Shown: positions 1 through 12,397, counted from the stretch's first letter. The stretch is DNA of 64,000 bases from Paramecium tetraurelia (GCF_000165425.1 NW_001799433.1:321181-385180), one strand, 5' to 3'. A program made the numbers and translations. The notes: generated by a model from the letters alone, not told the origin.

Positions 1-328
1 TAGTCTTTCAATAAATGGATGACCTTTAATTTACATTTAATCTTTTTGATTATTTTATTTTTTCGACGTAGTATAAGGCATGATAAATGGGGGTTAAATT
101 AATTGTAATTTAGCTTCCATCAAAGCATTAATAGTTTCATCATCTAGTAGTGTTATTTCGAAACATGTTGCACATTCAATCTAGCTTTCGTGCTATAGTA
201 ATGATAGGCAGTTTATATACTTATTTAAACAATTTAGCTAAACACGAAAGGCAAAAGGAATGTTCACAATCTAAGCAAACGAATTTCTCAGGAACAGTTT
301 AGCATTTCTCACATTCAATTTGATTCAT
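1..328 (-). CDS. Zinc-finger (RING/B-box-like) protein, 3' part cut by the window edge
   Basis: The reading frame starts at the ATG at 328 on the minus strand and runs off the window. One 28-nt intron (193-220) is removed. The first 60 residues hold paired cysteines: CEKC, CLDC, CLSC and CATC, spaced like a B-box or RING zinc finger (a C-x2-C pair, 8 residues, then a second C-x2-C pair). After about residue 60 the sequence becomes Gln/Lys rich with no domain visible. In ciliates such fingers usually sit at the N-terminus of ubiquitin-ligase or scaffold proteins, so a ligase role is only an inference. The start is supported because the first cysteine pair begins six residues after the ATG. Confidence 0.75.
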
Positions 329-784
329 ATTACTTTTTTTAACAACTTTATTTAATTATATAAATTATAACATTTCTGATGATTGTAACATTTTGGAACC
401 ACAAAAATTTGCAAAATAAATTCGGTTATGTGTATTTGCACACTGAATTTGATTTGAAATATAAGATCATTTGGTTAGTTTATAATATTTGTAGAAAAAT
501 TAAGAAAATAAGAATATTACATAATCATGTTGACTTAAAATTTGTTGAACATACATTAAAATATTTTAAAGTGGCAATAAAATAACAATCACTATGATTT
601 AAACTTAAGAAAACTATTTCGTAATTAATAAACCTTTTGCGATTGTGAAAAACAATGAAATGATCAAAATAAATAATAACAGGCACTAATCTTATCAAGC
701 TAATTTAATGATTCCAAATTTTGAGATTTTCTATTTAATTATAAAAAATAAATAAAATTCAAACATCTATATAAGTAATTATGT
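329..784. other. Intergenic, no gene seen
   Basis: AT-rich stretch upstream of the zinc-finger gene and downstream of the S11 peptidase gene. A 68-codon plus-strand frame at 379-585 has no domain or ciliate-like codon bias and ends shortly after; it is treated as chance. Confidence 0.6.
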
Positions 785-2310
785 TCAGTATGGAATTGAG
801 GTCATCATTTTTTTGAGTTTTGCATGCTATAATAAAATAATGGTATCATCAAATCTCATGTTCATATGCTTACAATTTAATACAATTATAATATAATAAT
901 CCATTTCATTAGAACGGTAAGCACTTGCTAAACATGGACCAGCCGATTCAGTAATACCAGTCTTAATTCCAAAAAACCCTTTATCTAATAATTTGTTTGT
1001 GTTTTTCCATTCATATTATTTATAAAGTGATTTTGTCACATATTCTTTAGAAGAAATTACAGTCTAGAATAGTTCATACTTTAGACATTCTATAGATAGA
1101 GTGATGATATCATTGCAACAAGAATACTAATTTATATCCTTTTTTTACATTATCTTCATTAGCCAATCCATGTACACATGCAAATTGAGTGTTCTATTAT
1201 CCAATTTACGATGAATATTTATTCATGTGTTTGATGAAAACTTCAATAGGACAATATTGGAATCTAAATTCATGATTATAAAAATATCCTTCAGCACTTA
1301 ATTGTTCGATATCAATTAATTTAAGATCCAGCCTCTTATTTTATTAGTTAAACAATCTAATCAAGTCAATAGATATATTATTTTTACATAATAGTTCCAA
1401 TGGCTTAGGCAATAAGAACTGCAGCATCATTTCCTGAAGGTAACATTAATCCATAGAGTAAATCCTCCATTGATAAAATGTCATTATATTTTAATTCAGC
1501 AGTTGTGCCTATTGTCTCAGATGATTTTTTTGTCACTTTAACTTTTATCTATTTCACATCAAGATTGTATAATTCGATAGTGAGCAAAGTCACATAAAAA
1601 GTCATGATTTTAGTTATGCTGGCTACTTCAACTCTTTTATTGCTCTTTCTTTTCAAGACTGTTTTATGTTCAATGCAATCGTAAACAATAAAACTTTTCG
1701 CAGTGACATTTAATTTTCTTTTTCTAGCCTTACCATAATAGGAATCCATTATGTTTTTAGTCAGATTGGATTATTGGGTATTTGCTATTTAAGAACTTGA
1801 ATCCTTGCTACTTCCCGTGGTAGTAGAGTTACAAGTATAATTTTTATTTGATATATTACTATTGGATTTCAATTTCGGAGAAATCAGTGACCTTTTTGTA
1901 TCTGTGTTTTGAGGTGATTGTATCATATTATTGGTTCGACTTAAATCGATTAGTTTAGCTTGAGTATTGATAATTGCCAAAGGTATTTGTGGTAAACTGC
2001 TTAATGGATTATTTTATCTAGTTTTATTGGAGGTTTCTCTTTCAGTTTTAGTAATCTATCTATCCTTCTCCAAATATTATTACTAAAAGGGTAGTGAATA
2101 TAAGGAATCATTTTTAATCCTTTAATTATTCACAATCATTTGGGATTGAAATTCTGTGGCTATCTGTGGAATCTTCGTATAACTCTTTAGTAACTTAATT
2201 GTCTTGGTTTATTCTATAAGCTATATTTTTCTTGAGGGCGGATGCAATAAAGCTGGATTTATAAAATCAATCAAATTTACGCTGTTAGATGATGTTTTTT
2301 TCCCAATCAT
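785..2310 (-). CDS. D-alanyl-D-alanine carboxypeptidase-like serine peptidase (family S11)
   Basis: 490 residues, two introns (1357-1387, 31 nt; 1127-1148, 22 nt). The first ~190 residues are Ser/Asn/Lys rich and look disordered. The catalytic part shows the three motifs of penicillin-binding-type serine enzymes: SxxK in VASITKIMT, SxN in LPSGNDAAVLIA, and KTG in GIKTGITESAGPC. Between them are the family-typical HGL segment and NTNKLLDKGF just before KTG. In bacteria S11 enzymes trim peptidoglycan peptides; Paramecium has no peptidoglycan, so the substrate may be bacterial wall from food or an unrelated peptide or ester. No signal peptide is evident at this start. The family is mainly bacterial, so an old transfer is possible. 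The ciliate introns and codon use show it is fully domesticated. Confidence 0.88.
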
Positions 2311-2893
2311 TATTAAATTAAAATATTATTAAATTATAGAAAAAGTAAGGAGTTAATATTCAATAATCTATTACAATATACTTTAAAAGATTAAATGTGT
2401 TTAAATTTATTCTGTAAAATATATAACTTAAATAACTTCCTAATGAATTATTTTAATAAATATTTAATAATATTAGTTATAAATTAATTTTATAAAATAT
2501 TAAAGGTTAATAGTAAAACATATAATAAAAATTAAATTTAAAAGAAGCAAAAACAAAACCATGTAAAAATGCAAGATTATATAGCAAATTCTTATTTATT
2601 TTGCTAATTGTAAACCTGAAATTATAATATGATCGAGCCCTGAAATTTCTATTTCCACTCTCAATCATATTAATGTAATTCACTTATATATAAACTTTGA
2701 AATTTATAAAACTATTTTATATGATTTTATCTATTAGACAAATAAAAGTATAGACATATCAACCAAAGTTTATTCTCACTTGATATTCTCTAGAATCTAA
2801 ATTTATTTTTCTTGAAATCATTATTTATTTATTATAAATCTAATAACAATTAGAATGACAATATAAATTGAATCTAAATAAAATAAATATAAA
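2311..2893. other. Intergenic, no gene seen
   Basis: 583 bp of very AT-rich sequence with short frames in all directions and no motif. It lies between the promoter of the S11 gene and the 3' end of the kinase-like gene, both on the minus strand. Confidence 0.6.
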
Positions 2894-4915
2894 TCAAATA
2901 ATGATCTTTAGTTGCTCGCAATATTTTTATATTTAAGCATAATTTTGTGAATCTTGATATTCTAAGTATCTTTCATAACTAAATTCTTTGTTTTCACATA
3001 CTAGTACAGGCAGTTGAGTTATTATGATTGAAGCCTCTAGTGAAAGCTAAAGTTTTAGCCATTCAATAGGTTCTCTTGATACTCCTCTTTTTTCAACAAC
3101 AGCCAGAAGTAATTAATCCTTCATGTAAGATAAACAAATTGGTTAGATGTTAGAATCTAAATTGTCATTGAGAAACCACATTACTTTTTCTCTCTTAGTC
3201 TTATCAAGTTAATTGGCTTTAGTTTGAGCAGCATTCATAATAAGAATCATTTCATTTCTGACTAGACAATTATCGGATTTGATACGAGTCAAGAATTTCA
3301 GATATTCTCTGGAATTGCATACTTCCTTCCATTGAGCTATATTGAATGAGTTTATTTGAGCTTCAAGAAATTTTTCAACCTCCATTCTAAGTTAGAGCAT
3401 TCTTTTGAATACCAGAAATAAGGGAATAATCCAAAAGTTTTATAGTGCATCCAAGAATTCAATAGCTTTGGCAACAGTTTAACCGATGATGTTAATGCAT
3501 TCAAGAGATCTTAAATAATTTTAAGTGAGAATCTCAATTTCGACTTGAGGTCTTTTGATTAATTAGATGTAATTATCTGGCTGAGCAACTTCATCAGAAT
3601 GTTAAGCAGGTGAATTGGAGTCTTGAGATAGACGCCTCAAGCTTCGAGCCTTATATTGTTTAATAGCCATTCTAATTGAACTTACTCTTGATCTCATTTT
3701 ATCGTACTCGATTTCTTATTGTGAGAGTCTTCGACTAAGTTTCTTATCTTCAGAATCATCAATTCTTTGAGTGAGACCATTACCTGATAGATTGGATCCA
3801 GTTCTAAGACTTCGAAGATCGCAACTCAATTGAAAAGTATGATCGGATTGTTTGGTAGCAAATTTAAGTCTCATTTTACTATTTGAAAAGAAGTTGTTGA
3901 TTGGTTTAGCATTTTTGACCGAAGGATTGCATCTTTGCTTGTGTTCTTCAATAAATTTATTTTTATACAAAGATGAAATTTTGCTGAGAAGAGATTAATT
4001 AGAAGTAGATTGATTGCTATTAGATGTACTTTCAGGTAAAAGTAATGAATTTCTTTAGGTTTTTCTACTTGATTATTTACTACTAAGTCGAGAAGCAGGT
4101 CTGATTTTGAGATCTGACATTGATCTAACTTCATACAATTTTAGGATTGCTTTGCATTTAGGGTCATCTCTAAAAGCCGAATGATGAGGTATTTAGTCCC
4201 AGGCAATAGGATTTTCAGGATTTAGAAGTTATTACAACAAGGAGATGATGGATTGTTTTTTAGTAGTTACTAATGAAACAAGGTCTAATTTTCCTCCATT
4301 GACCCATATTGATATGCGTTTGTTGATTTCGTTTATTATAAATGATCCATTAGTCATCACTAAGTACATGATACCTAAGGACCATTAATATTAGGACAGG
4401 CATTGCTTGCCTTTCAGAATCATCGGGTTCCAATAAGCACAATAATTCTCTGTCCTCTTTCTTAATCCAAAGTCTAATACTACTATGGAATCACCGTTGC
4501 GCATAATATTCTCAAGTGTACAGTCTCTGGGTGGTTAACCTTTGTATATGTCATATGCAAAATATATTCTAAGAAGATGTTGTATGTTTCCACCTGTCAG
4601 TTACCAATCTACGCAATTATCGAATAAGACATCCGTAAAGGTTGGTGTTCTTATTACCTAAACTATCATTGGAAGCATGTTGTAAACAGGTTTGACAAAC
4701 TTCCCTTCAATCTTAGATTTGACTCTCTAATGCTGCTCTAAAAATCTCAGTTCTTGCTCTATAGAGGCTGAGTCGTTGAATCTTGCTATCAACACTTATT
4801 CATTAGACAATCTGATGTGACCGCGAAATGCTGACCATTATTATCCTTTCCAAATAGGAAATGTAATTACATAAGCACACATATATATAAACTAATTATT
4901 TGGGTGATTTTTCAT
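2894..4915 (-). CDS. Divergent protein kinase-like protein, probable pseudokinase
   Basis: 673 residues in one exon. Residues ~25-230 resemble a protein kinase fold but are degraded. The catalytic-loop segment reads PPRDCTLENIM (Asp and Asn kept, Lys replaced). A DFG-like VLDFGLRKR follows. No glycine-rich loop is seen, and the strand that should carry the ATP-binding Lys reads VLIARF. Residues ~240-420 are Ser/Lys rich and probably disordered; the C-terminal third is helical. It may be an inactive scaffold or a very divergent kinase. Its start is 40 bp from the start of the divergent AT-hook gene, so both probably share a promoter. The start was chosen because the upstream ATG in this frame region is closed by TGA. 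Confidence 0.7.
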
Positions 4916-4955
4916 ATAATGATATCCTGCATGAAATTGGATCACAATAATAAAC
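4916..4955. promoter_or_regulatory. Shared divergent promoter, 40 bp
   Basis: Only 40 bp separate the start codons of the kinase-like gene (minus) and the AT-hook gene (plus). Both transcription starts and any 5' UTRs must fit in or overlap this stretch. No TATA-like box or operator was singled out. Confidence 0.5.
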
Positions 4956-5405
4956 ATGCAAAAAAAAAAACGAGGGCGACCAAAAAAATAATAACAAAAA
5001 TAATAAAATGTCAGTCCAACCCCCCGATCAATCTCTCTTAGAGATAGTAAATAACAAGATCGCTAATGTACCACACCTTAGTATGACAAGATCATGGCCC
5101 AAATCAAAGAGACTTATGCCTCCTTAAATGATGCCAAACTCCAAAAGTAGCAAATATCACTATCTCAAAAAAAGACACAAAAAATTGACAAAGCCAATCA
5201 AAAACTGAAACGAATTTCCAGGCATACCAGAAAACCAATCACACGAGAGTAGAAAGTTAAGGTAGAATCCCAGGAATTATAAGAGAATGTAGAAAAACTC
5301 AAATCCAAGTTTAACCAAATATTTAAGAAATTTATTGAAAATGTAAAGGAAGAAATTCTAAAGACTGAATAGGAGCTATTGAAAATATCGCATCAAAATA
5401 TCTGA
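4956..5405 (+). CDS. Small basic AT-hook protein with coiled coil
   Basis: 149 residues, no intron. It begins MQKKKRGRPKKQQQ, which contains the AT-hook core RGRP flanked by lysines, so it probably binds the minor groove of AT-rich DNA. Residues ~60-149 are Lys/Glu/Gln rich with heptad-like spacing and should form one or two coiled coils. Many Gln codons are TAA or TAG, and the frame would be shattered by the standard code. No orthologue is recognised; a chromatin or architectural DNA-binding role is inferred from the AT-hook alone. Confidence 0.75.
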
Positions 5406-6068
5406 CTTTTACACAAAGACAGATTAATTTATTTCGATCAATTCCATTATCCATTAATATAAGACTTCCATTCTTCCAATATTATAATTCCTCTTCTGTC
5501 ATATCTCTATCTAAGTTATTTTTTAAATAAGTTCGATTTAGTTTTAATTTAAGTAATTGTTTTCACCTTAGTTGTAACTTATGTAATTGTTGTTATATAT
5601 ATTCCTGATAAATAGGATTAACTTTGTTATTACTAATTTCTACAAGTCATTTTATTTGGTGTTCTTTATATATCCCATTTTTAAGCAGTGTTGTTTATAT
5701 CCTTTTATGATTGCAAGTAATCTTGTTAAATGAGTTTTTATTAGGCATGTTTTTCAATTACCTTACAATCTATATAAATTTGGATATTCCTTAAAACCAA
5801 ATTATTTTTTTCTCATCATTAATTTTAACTCTAATTATATTCTTTTCGAACACAAGTAGACTACAATATATTCAATTTCAGTCGATCTGCTATTTTATCA
5901 AAAAAAAGTATTCAATTCCCAAAGGACTCCACCATTATGCATAAACTATTACTAAATTGGCCTCTTTCTTCTATATTTCCTATTTAAAACTATTATCCAT
6001 TTAATTATATTATTCTTATTCCTTTTTGGATTAATGTGCGTCCTCACTATAAATTAATAAACATAAAT
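5406..6068. other. Intergenic, no gene seen
   Basis: 663 bp, T-rich on the plus strand. A locally repeated phrase built around agttnnaanttangtaattgtt occurs near 5535-5600, but no frame looks coding. Confidence 0.5.
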
Positions 6069-6227
6069 ATGGCAAGAGCATTTCAAATTATATCGAGAAT
6101 ATCATGAATTATAGGAGTTCCTCTTGGATTATGGGCTGGCTTCATTACCAGAGATGAACAATATTTCCCTTCTCAAAATAGAATCGAAGAAATATATTAA
6201 GAATATTTAAAGAGAAAGTAATAGTGA
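6069..6227 (+). pseudogene. Small membrane-protein-like frame interrupted by one in-frame TGA
   Basis: 53 codons. The frame opens MARAFQIISRIS, meets TGA at 6105-6107, and continues without another stop as IIGVPLGLWAGFITRDEQ (residues 14-31), then a polar helix ending at TGA 6225-6227. The two halves look like one short protein with a single transmembrane helix, as in small mitochondrial inner-membrane subunits. No GT lies near the TGA, so an intron cannot remove it. It ends 15 bp before the convergent Kelch gene, the usual spacing between real neighbours here. It could be a broken gene, a sequence error (TGG or TAA read as TGA) or a chance frame. Confidence 0.4.
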
Positions 6228-6242
6228 TTAAATAAAAATATA

Positions 6243-7920
6243 TCAACATTTTTTTTATATTATCTCTAAAAGTATTTCTGGTTCTTATGCTAATTTTATA
6301 AAATCTTTTCTTCTCTTTATAGTTGAGATATTATCAACTAACTATTTCATTGTTTGGATTCTTAACAATCTACAATTATATCTAGAATGTATATATATAT
6401 TATTTACTTTTTTGAAAATAATATTAACTCAATAACATTATTGCAATTTATCTTTCGTATTAATTACTCTTCACATAAATACTTCAACCTTTACATTAGA
6501 TATTAATCAGACAATATTATCAAACTCAACAACCTGGTTGTATTTAAACAAGAGTCCAATTAATCAGTATATATATATTACAACATGTCCATAAGAGTCT
6601 AATGACAACATTCGGTAATTTCTATGTAGATTTATTCTTTGTCTCTGAATTCTTCAAAAAATAGAGTCTGAAAGTGTTCACTCCTGGCTCCTAAAATGCA
6701 CCGATTGGCATAGATTTAATGATCCTCAACAATGAATACAACATCACTCATCTAAGGATTATTGATTAATGATCTTAAATCCTAGATGAAACTGGACCTA
6801 GGCACCTAGGCATTCTTGAATTCTAATTTGTATATATCACTTAGCAATTCGTCTCCATCATATCCACCAAAGACATAAAGAGAGTCATTGTATAATTAAA
6901 ATACCATTGATGATCTTCCCTTCGGAGGTTCATGTACTTCCAATTTCTTCCAGGTCTTACTCCCAAATTCAAATTCATATAGATCATTCAATCTCGCCTA
7001 CCCATTGAATCCTCCGAATAATAATAATTTATTTTGATAAACTTCAGATGTGTGGAACTAATAAAATACAGTCGAATCTTTACATATCTAGGACAAGGAA
7101 TTGTACCATGTTGACTTATTCTTTTGACTTTTCCTGTGAAGATATTTATTTTATAAAAGTCATTCAATCTATTAACTCCATCGAATCCACCAAATATGTA
7201 TATTTAATTATTGAATGTACTAAAAGAAGGGCAAGAACGAGCAGAGGGAATATCTCCTATCAATTACAATTTATTCCACACCTATTCCTCAAAATCCCAA
7301 ACATATGCATCATTTAGATAATGACTACCATCGCATCCTCCAAATATGAGCATTTTAGTTTAATATGCACCACAAGCTATGCCAAATCTTTCAGAAGGAC
7401 ACTAACCAGTAGGTTCAATTTTTTTCCATTGAAGAGTCTTAAGATTGAGAGAATAAAAATCATTCAACCATAATAATCCATCACACCCACCAAACACATA
7501 CATGTGACCCTTATACTAGATTGCCCCATTATTTTCTCTGGCACTTGGTTTCTGTCCTGATGTGTTTAAACGTTGCCACTAATTAGAACTAAATGAATAT
7601 CTATGAACATCATCCAATCTCCCATTAAATGTGAATCCACCAAAGATATACAAAAAATCTTCATATGTAACCCAAGAACAATTGTTTCTTTAGTTTGGTA
7701 CTACTTAGTCAAATCTATCTAATCGTTCCCAAGTCTATTGATCAAAATATTCGCAATCATCGATTTCGAGTTCATCATGCTTTATATACATAGAAACCGA
7801 ATGGAATCTCTCATCTATCTCAAATTCTCGATCAACTCTATGCGATTGATTTATTTGCTATCTCATTAACGCCCTCTTAACTCTTAAATTGTCTTGTTCT
7901 GATGATAATCTTCTATTCAT
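6243..7920 (-). CDS. Kelch-repeat and BTB/POZ domain protein
   Basis: 541 residues, introns 7058-7083 and 6382-6407 (26 nt each). Residues ~80-390 hold about six Kelch repeats with the recurring FGG and YVFGG(C/Y)DG signatures, forming a beta propeller. A BTB domain follows at ~400-500, beginning MSDVVFIVEDHQIYANRC, the classic D-V-x-F...H-x...L segment. This order (Kelch first, BTB after) resembles LZTR1-type and plant ARIA-like proteins. Such proteins often act as substrate adaptors for cullin-3 ubiquitin ligases; that role is inferred. The start at 7920 is the first ATG after an upstream AT-only region. Confidence 0.9.
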
Positions 7921-9867
7921 TTAAAAAAAATATATAATTATTAAAAACAAGCCAAAGTATTTTACTACACAATTTTCTATGACTGTCACTAAAAATCTAT
8001 TTATGATATAAAATAAATTGCTGTTGATTAATCCCCAACTCCTTTCATCAATAAAGAAAATGTATAATTTAATTTACTCATAATATATATTGTTATGTAA
8101 ATAAATTATTATATATTTTTAATTATCAATTTAGCAACATAATAATGAAATCAAGAATTTTCAAAATAAGTCAAACTTATCTTTTCTCTCTGATAAAAAT
8201 TTATTTATTTACCTATTATTCAATTCAATTCACATTATTACCTTCCCATAAAAAGTCTTGCTTTTATTCATCCTTTAAAACTTAAATAATAATCATCGCA
8301 TTAGATATTGCCGAAAAATTATGATATCTATGTACCCATATATATATATGCTAATAATTAATATATCATGTTACTGAAATGACTTCAATTCAACAGAACA
8401 CTATCTCTGTTTTACTTAGCAACTTATGATTTTTTTACTAAGAATTTTTAGAATAATGAAAATTCACATTTATCAATGAATATTAATATTTTTATTTTGC
8501 AGATTTCTAAGTTTATAGCTAAGAGTGTATTTAACTTCTAGGTTCTAAGTTTTTCAATAAATAATCCACAAAAACTTAAGAATTAAGACTCGAAAGTGTG
8601 AATTGCGGTATATATTATGTAATATATAGCTCAGAGCATTTATGACAGAATTTTTATAATAATTTAGATTTTATTATAATTGAAAAGATTTATTATAGAA
8701 GTTTCAACTTTGTTAATTGTGGTTTATGATTTCATTTAATATCTATGTTTAAAACCATATAAAAGAAAGAGACTCCAAATAAGATAAAGCCATTATATAA
8801 TTGTTATTATAACAAGAGTAATTTTAAAATCTATGATATACAGAGATCAAGAACAATTCTAATCTCAAGAATAATATCAGAACAAAGAAGAAATTATGGT
8901 ATTAATTGATTTGATTTTTGAAATCTTAATTTTTATTCTATTGTTTAAATTAAGTCTCAACTTTCTTAGACTCTTTCATCAATTGATTTACCTTTTGATT
9001 TCTCATATATCTTATGTTCCATCATTTTTCTCAAAAAAATATACTGCTATGATAATAACCATGTAAGGCCATTTAATATTTTAAACTCAACAATAATCTG
9101 AAAGAAATTAATAATTTCCAGATGAAAGTTATCAAAAAAAGATAAAATCATTATATTTTCTTTGCACTACACCTACTATTTGACATCGTTTTAGGCCTTA
9201 TTCGCATATATTAATAAAACATAAGATAATAATACTCCAACTTCGGGATTGATTAAGGCAGTTCAACTAAATTTGAGATTTACCTACTATTTTGTTAATT
9301 TACGAATCAAAAGGATGTGTGAATAACAAATAGATGAAATTACACAAACTATATTACTGAAAGTAGATGATTGCTTTGGTTTACTTAACTAAATTGTAAA
9401 TTATTTTCTAAAATGGATCTAAAAATATTAATCCAAATTTCAAGTTAGAAAATCTTTAATTTACAATAGCACTCTATATAACAAAGGTTAGATTGAAATA
9501 ATAATAGCATAATTTCAACTTGTAAGATTGATTAATCAATTAAGTTAATATTTCAACAAAATTTTGAAGTACTTTACCTTTTGTCAATTGAAATTAAATT
9601 AGAATTCTGTATTTATTTGTAAAGACAATACTTGATATACGAATATATAATTATTTTTAGAATATAATTTTAATAAATTCGAACCACGTTTAATATTTAT
9701 AATTCTGTATATATTAGAGATATAAATTATACTGATACTTAAACTGAAACCATTCCTTTTATATAAAGAATATAATAATTAATTGCTAATATACTATTTT
9801 CTCCAAGATATTTTACCTCAAACTAGTTACTTGAATTTTATTTAATTAATCTGCAATAAAATTTAAG
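7921..9867. other. Long non-coding gap, about 1.9 kb
   Basis: No frame on either strand shows a recognisable domain or sustained coding character. It consists of AT-rich sequence with scattered short palindromic AT patches. This is several times longer than the other gaps in the window. It may hold a decayed gene, a non-coding RNA or upstream regulatory DNA for the two divergent flanking genes. Confidence 0.5.
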
Positions 9868-11332
9868 ATGAGTTAAGAAATCTTCAAAAGTGATAATTAG
9901 AAAGTACAGCTATTAAATGAAGGTCCTTAGAGTATGAGATTAGTTACTTCAGAAACTAAATAAATAATCACCTAAGTAATTGATATCTATTAATATATAT
10001 ATAGCAACCAGTGATTGAAATTTCATAACAAAAAACACTAATATAAACCTAAAACGAAGCCCCATTGAAACAAATATAATAATTGCCACCCCCAAGGATT
10101 TAAAGCCAAAATGTTTTAAGACAGAACATGTAAATACCATAGGTGTCATATCCCGGCACCTATAGTGTACAACAAAATTGCTAATAAGCCCCTCCCTTGT
10201 GCATGAACTTAGTAGTTGTATCAAAGGAAGAGATAGAGACTCCTTGGAGATTGGAATGTGAATATCTTTAATCAATAATTGCTGATTTGGAAAGGAGAAA
10301 GGAAGGCAAAGTAGTTGAGAAGGTAGTAGTGGAGAAGGTGACTGACAACACTCGTGTAGAGTAACTGGAATCCCAATTACGGTCTTTGAGATCGGAGAAT
10401 GAAAATCTTAAAAGTTAAATGATGTAGATGAGAAATAATTATGAATCTCAGATATAGAGTTTACGAGGGGACATTTCATTACACAGTGCCAATGCTGCAG
10501 ATGCAAATTCAATGTAGGCTGAGTTCTTTGCATTGAGAACTCAATTAGAAGACTAGATTGCAGGACTAAGAAGACAATTAGCTGATCTAGAACTTCTTTA
10601 TGCTCAATCGCAAAGTGACAATGAAAGATTAAAACAATTAAATTAAAACAAGGATGCGGAGATCCAACAACTAAGATTATAATTATCTCAATTGTAGACA
10701 AGTGCTCAGGATACAAGCTAATTGAGGGACCTAGAAAATTAATTGAGATTGGCCAGAGATGAAATTTCCAGATTAGAAAGATAATTGCAATAGGCCAACC
10801 AAGATATTTTGAATTGGAAGAACAAGTACACCACAATAGAATAGGAATCCTACAGCAAGAACAATGAACTCATTATGTAACTGAGAGATTTAGAGGTAAT
10901 GCTTAATTAGATAATATGATTAGAATAAATTAGCCATGGTTACAGTTGAATTAGATAGGTTATAAGCACAATTGTAAAGTAAAGATTCAGAACTTGAAGA
11001 TTGGAGATATAGATACACTCAATTGGAATCACAAGGAACTACTGTGATTCAAGAGAAAGTGACATATTTATCATAGGAAGTCGAAGTCTGGAAATAAAAG
11101 TTCATTAAGACTAATCACGAATACAACAAGTGTTAAGAAGAGTTGACTATGTGTTAGGCTGAATTGGAATCCCTCAAGAAGAGTTAATAGAAGAAAGTTA
11201 TAAATAATTATATACTAGGAAGTGGTCGTGACCTCAAGAACTGTCACATCAAGAACAGGTAACACTTTGTCTGTTACAGGAGGAACAACTGGATCTTAAT
11301 CCTAAATAAGAAGAACCGGTTAGTAAGAGTGA
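9868..11332 (+). CDS. Long coiled-coil cytoskeletal-type protein
   Basis: 461 residues; introns 9976-10004 (29 nt), 10896-10923 (28 nt) and a less certain 11197-11218 (22 nt, starts GTT). After a Gln/Pro-rich head (~residues 1-110) comes a continuous coiled coil (~125-400) rich in Leu, Gln, Glu and Arg with regular heptads. It begins around a valine-glutamate-lysine patch (KVVEKVVVEKV) like those seen in alveolin/epiplasmin proteins. The tail is Ser/Thr/Gly rich (TSRTVTSRTG). It may be an epiplasm, basal-body or infraciliary component; the exact family is not identified. If the third intron is not used, the C-terminus would differ and run into the next gene. Confidence 0.75.
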
Positions 11333-11361
11333 CATTTTCATTTATATAAGAATATTAATTT

Positions 11362-12092
11362 ATGATTTAATCAGAAATTTATGATATTGAAGCCTATATG
11401 CAGATTGGACAAGGTATTTGCGTTTACTCATATTAGATGGGTATTAATTCTTGAAAAAAATTGCCCCTTTGACTCAAGAAAATCAATGGTAACCATTCTC
11501 AGAGGAAGGTGGATTTAAGATTCACATACGTCCAGACCCAGAAACTGGTTTGTGTTTGACACGAGGAGAAGGCTTTTTACCATATACCGTTGATGAAATA
11601 TTTGCCATCATCGAAGACATACCGATAAGACCCAAGTATGACGGAATCTGCGAATCTGTAAATCAAATTCTTAAAACTAGGGTCAAATTATTAGGAGATT
11701 CTCTGATGAATTAATGCTATTCTACTAAAAGTTCAAATCCATGTTTTTTGTCATCAGCTCAAGAGACTTTGTTGTTATATCAAGAAAAATTGTTGAAGGT
11801 GATTTCACATATGCTATTGGGAAATCCTTGGAACATCCTAATCATCCACCTATTAAAGGTGTTGTTAGAGGAGATCTGAAAATTGGGGGATGGATTCTTG
11901 AAAAAAGAGAAGGAGTATTATTTATATTTTAATAAATTTAATTAGGGTACATTTTGTATTTTTGTTACATGGGCTGATCCTAAAGGAATGTTACCAAAGA
12001 AGGCAGTGAATATTGTTGCTGGGGCTCAAGGAAAAGTTGTATAACAAATTAAATTACTATTGGATGAAAGAAAGAAAAATGTAAATAAATGA
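11362..12092 (+). CDS. START-domain lipid-binding protein
   Basis: 217 residues; introns 11414-11436, 11658-11680 (23 nt each) and 11915-11945 (31 nt). Nearly the whole protein is one START domain. Visible hallmarks are the segment SSRDFVVISRKI in the middle strand, GVVRGDLKIGGWILEKREG (the conserved R-G...GW turn), and the final amphipathic helix after FVTWADPKGMLPKKAVN. START domains bind a single lipid or sterol in a cavity and move it between membranes; no targeting sequence is visible. It starts 29 bp after the end of the coiled-coil gene on the same strand, but ciliates are not known to use operons. Confidence 0.88.
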
Positions 12093-12397
12093 ATATCGAT
12101 TTATTCTAATTACAATTTGTTTCACTCTAAATTCTTTCTATCTTTGATACTCTCCAAGAATAGATCCAATTTAAGTAGATATATAAGGATATCAGAATAT
12201 TCGATATTATTCTACTCAAAAAAATAATTTATTTTAAAGAATTAGAATCTAAAAATAGTATTCTTTCTAAAATCCTGTCTAGCATCAAAACTAGTGCTTT
12301 ACAGACATATCTATAGGTAATACTTCATATATATAATTTGTATTGATACACATTCTATATTTCATACTGATTACCCTGATTGACTAAATCTAATCTT
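12093..12397. other. Intergenic, no gene seen
   Basis: About 300 bp between convergent gene ends. It probably contains both 3' UTRs. Confidence 0.5.

Noticed and set aside
379-585. 68-codon plus-strand frame
   Set aside because: No motif, no coding bias, and with only TGA as stop such lengths arise by chance in AT-rich DNA.
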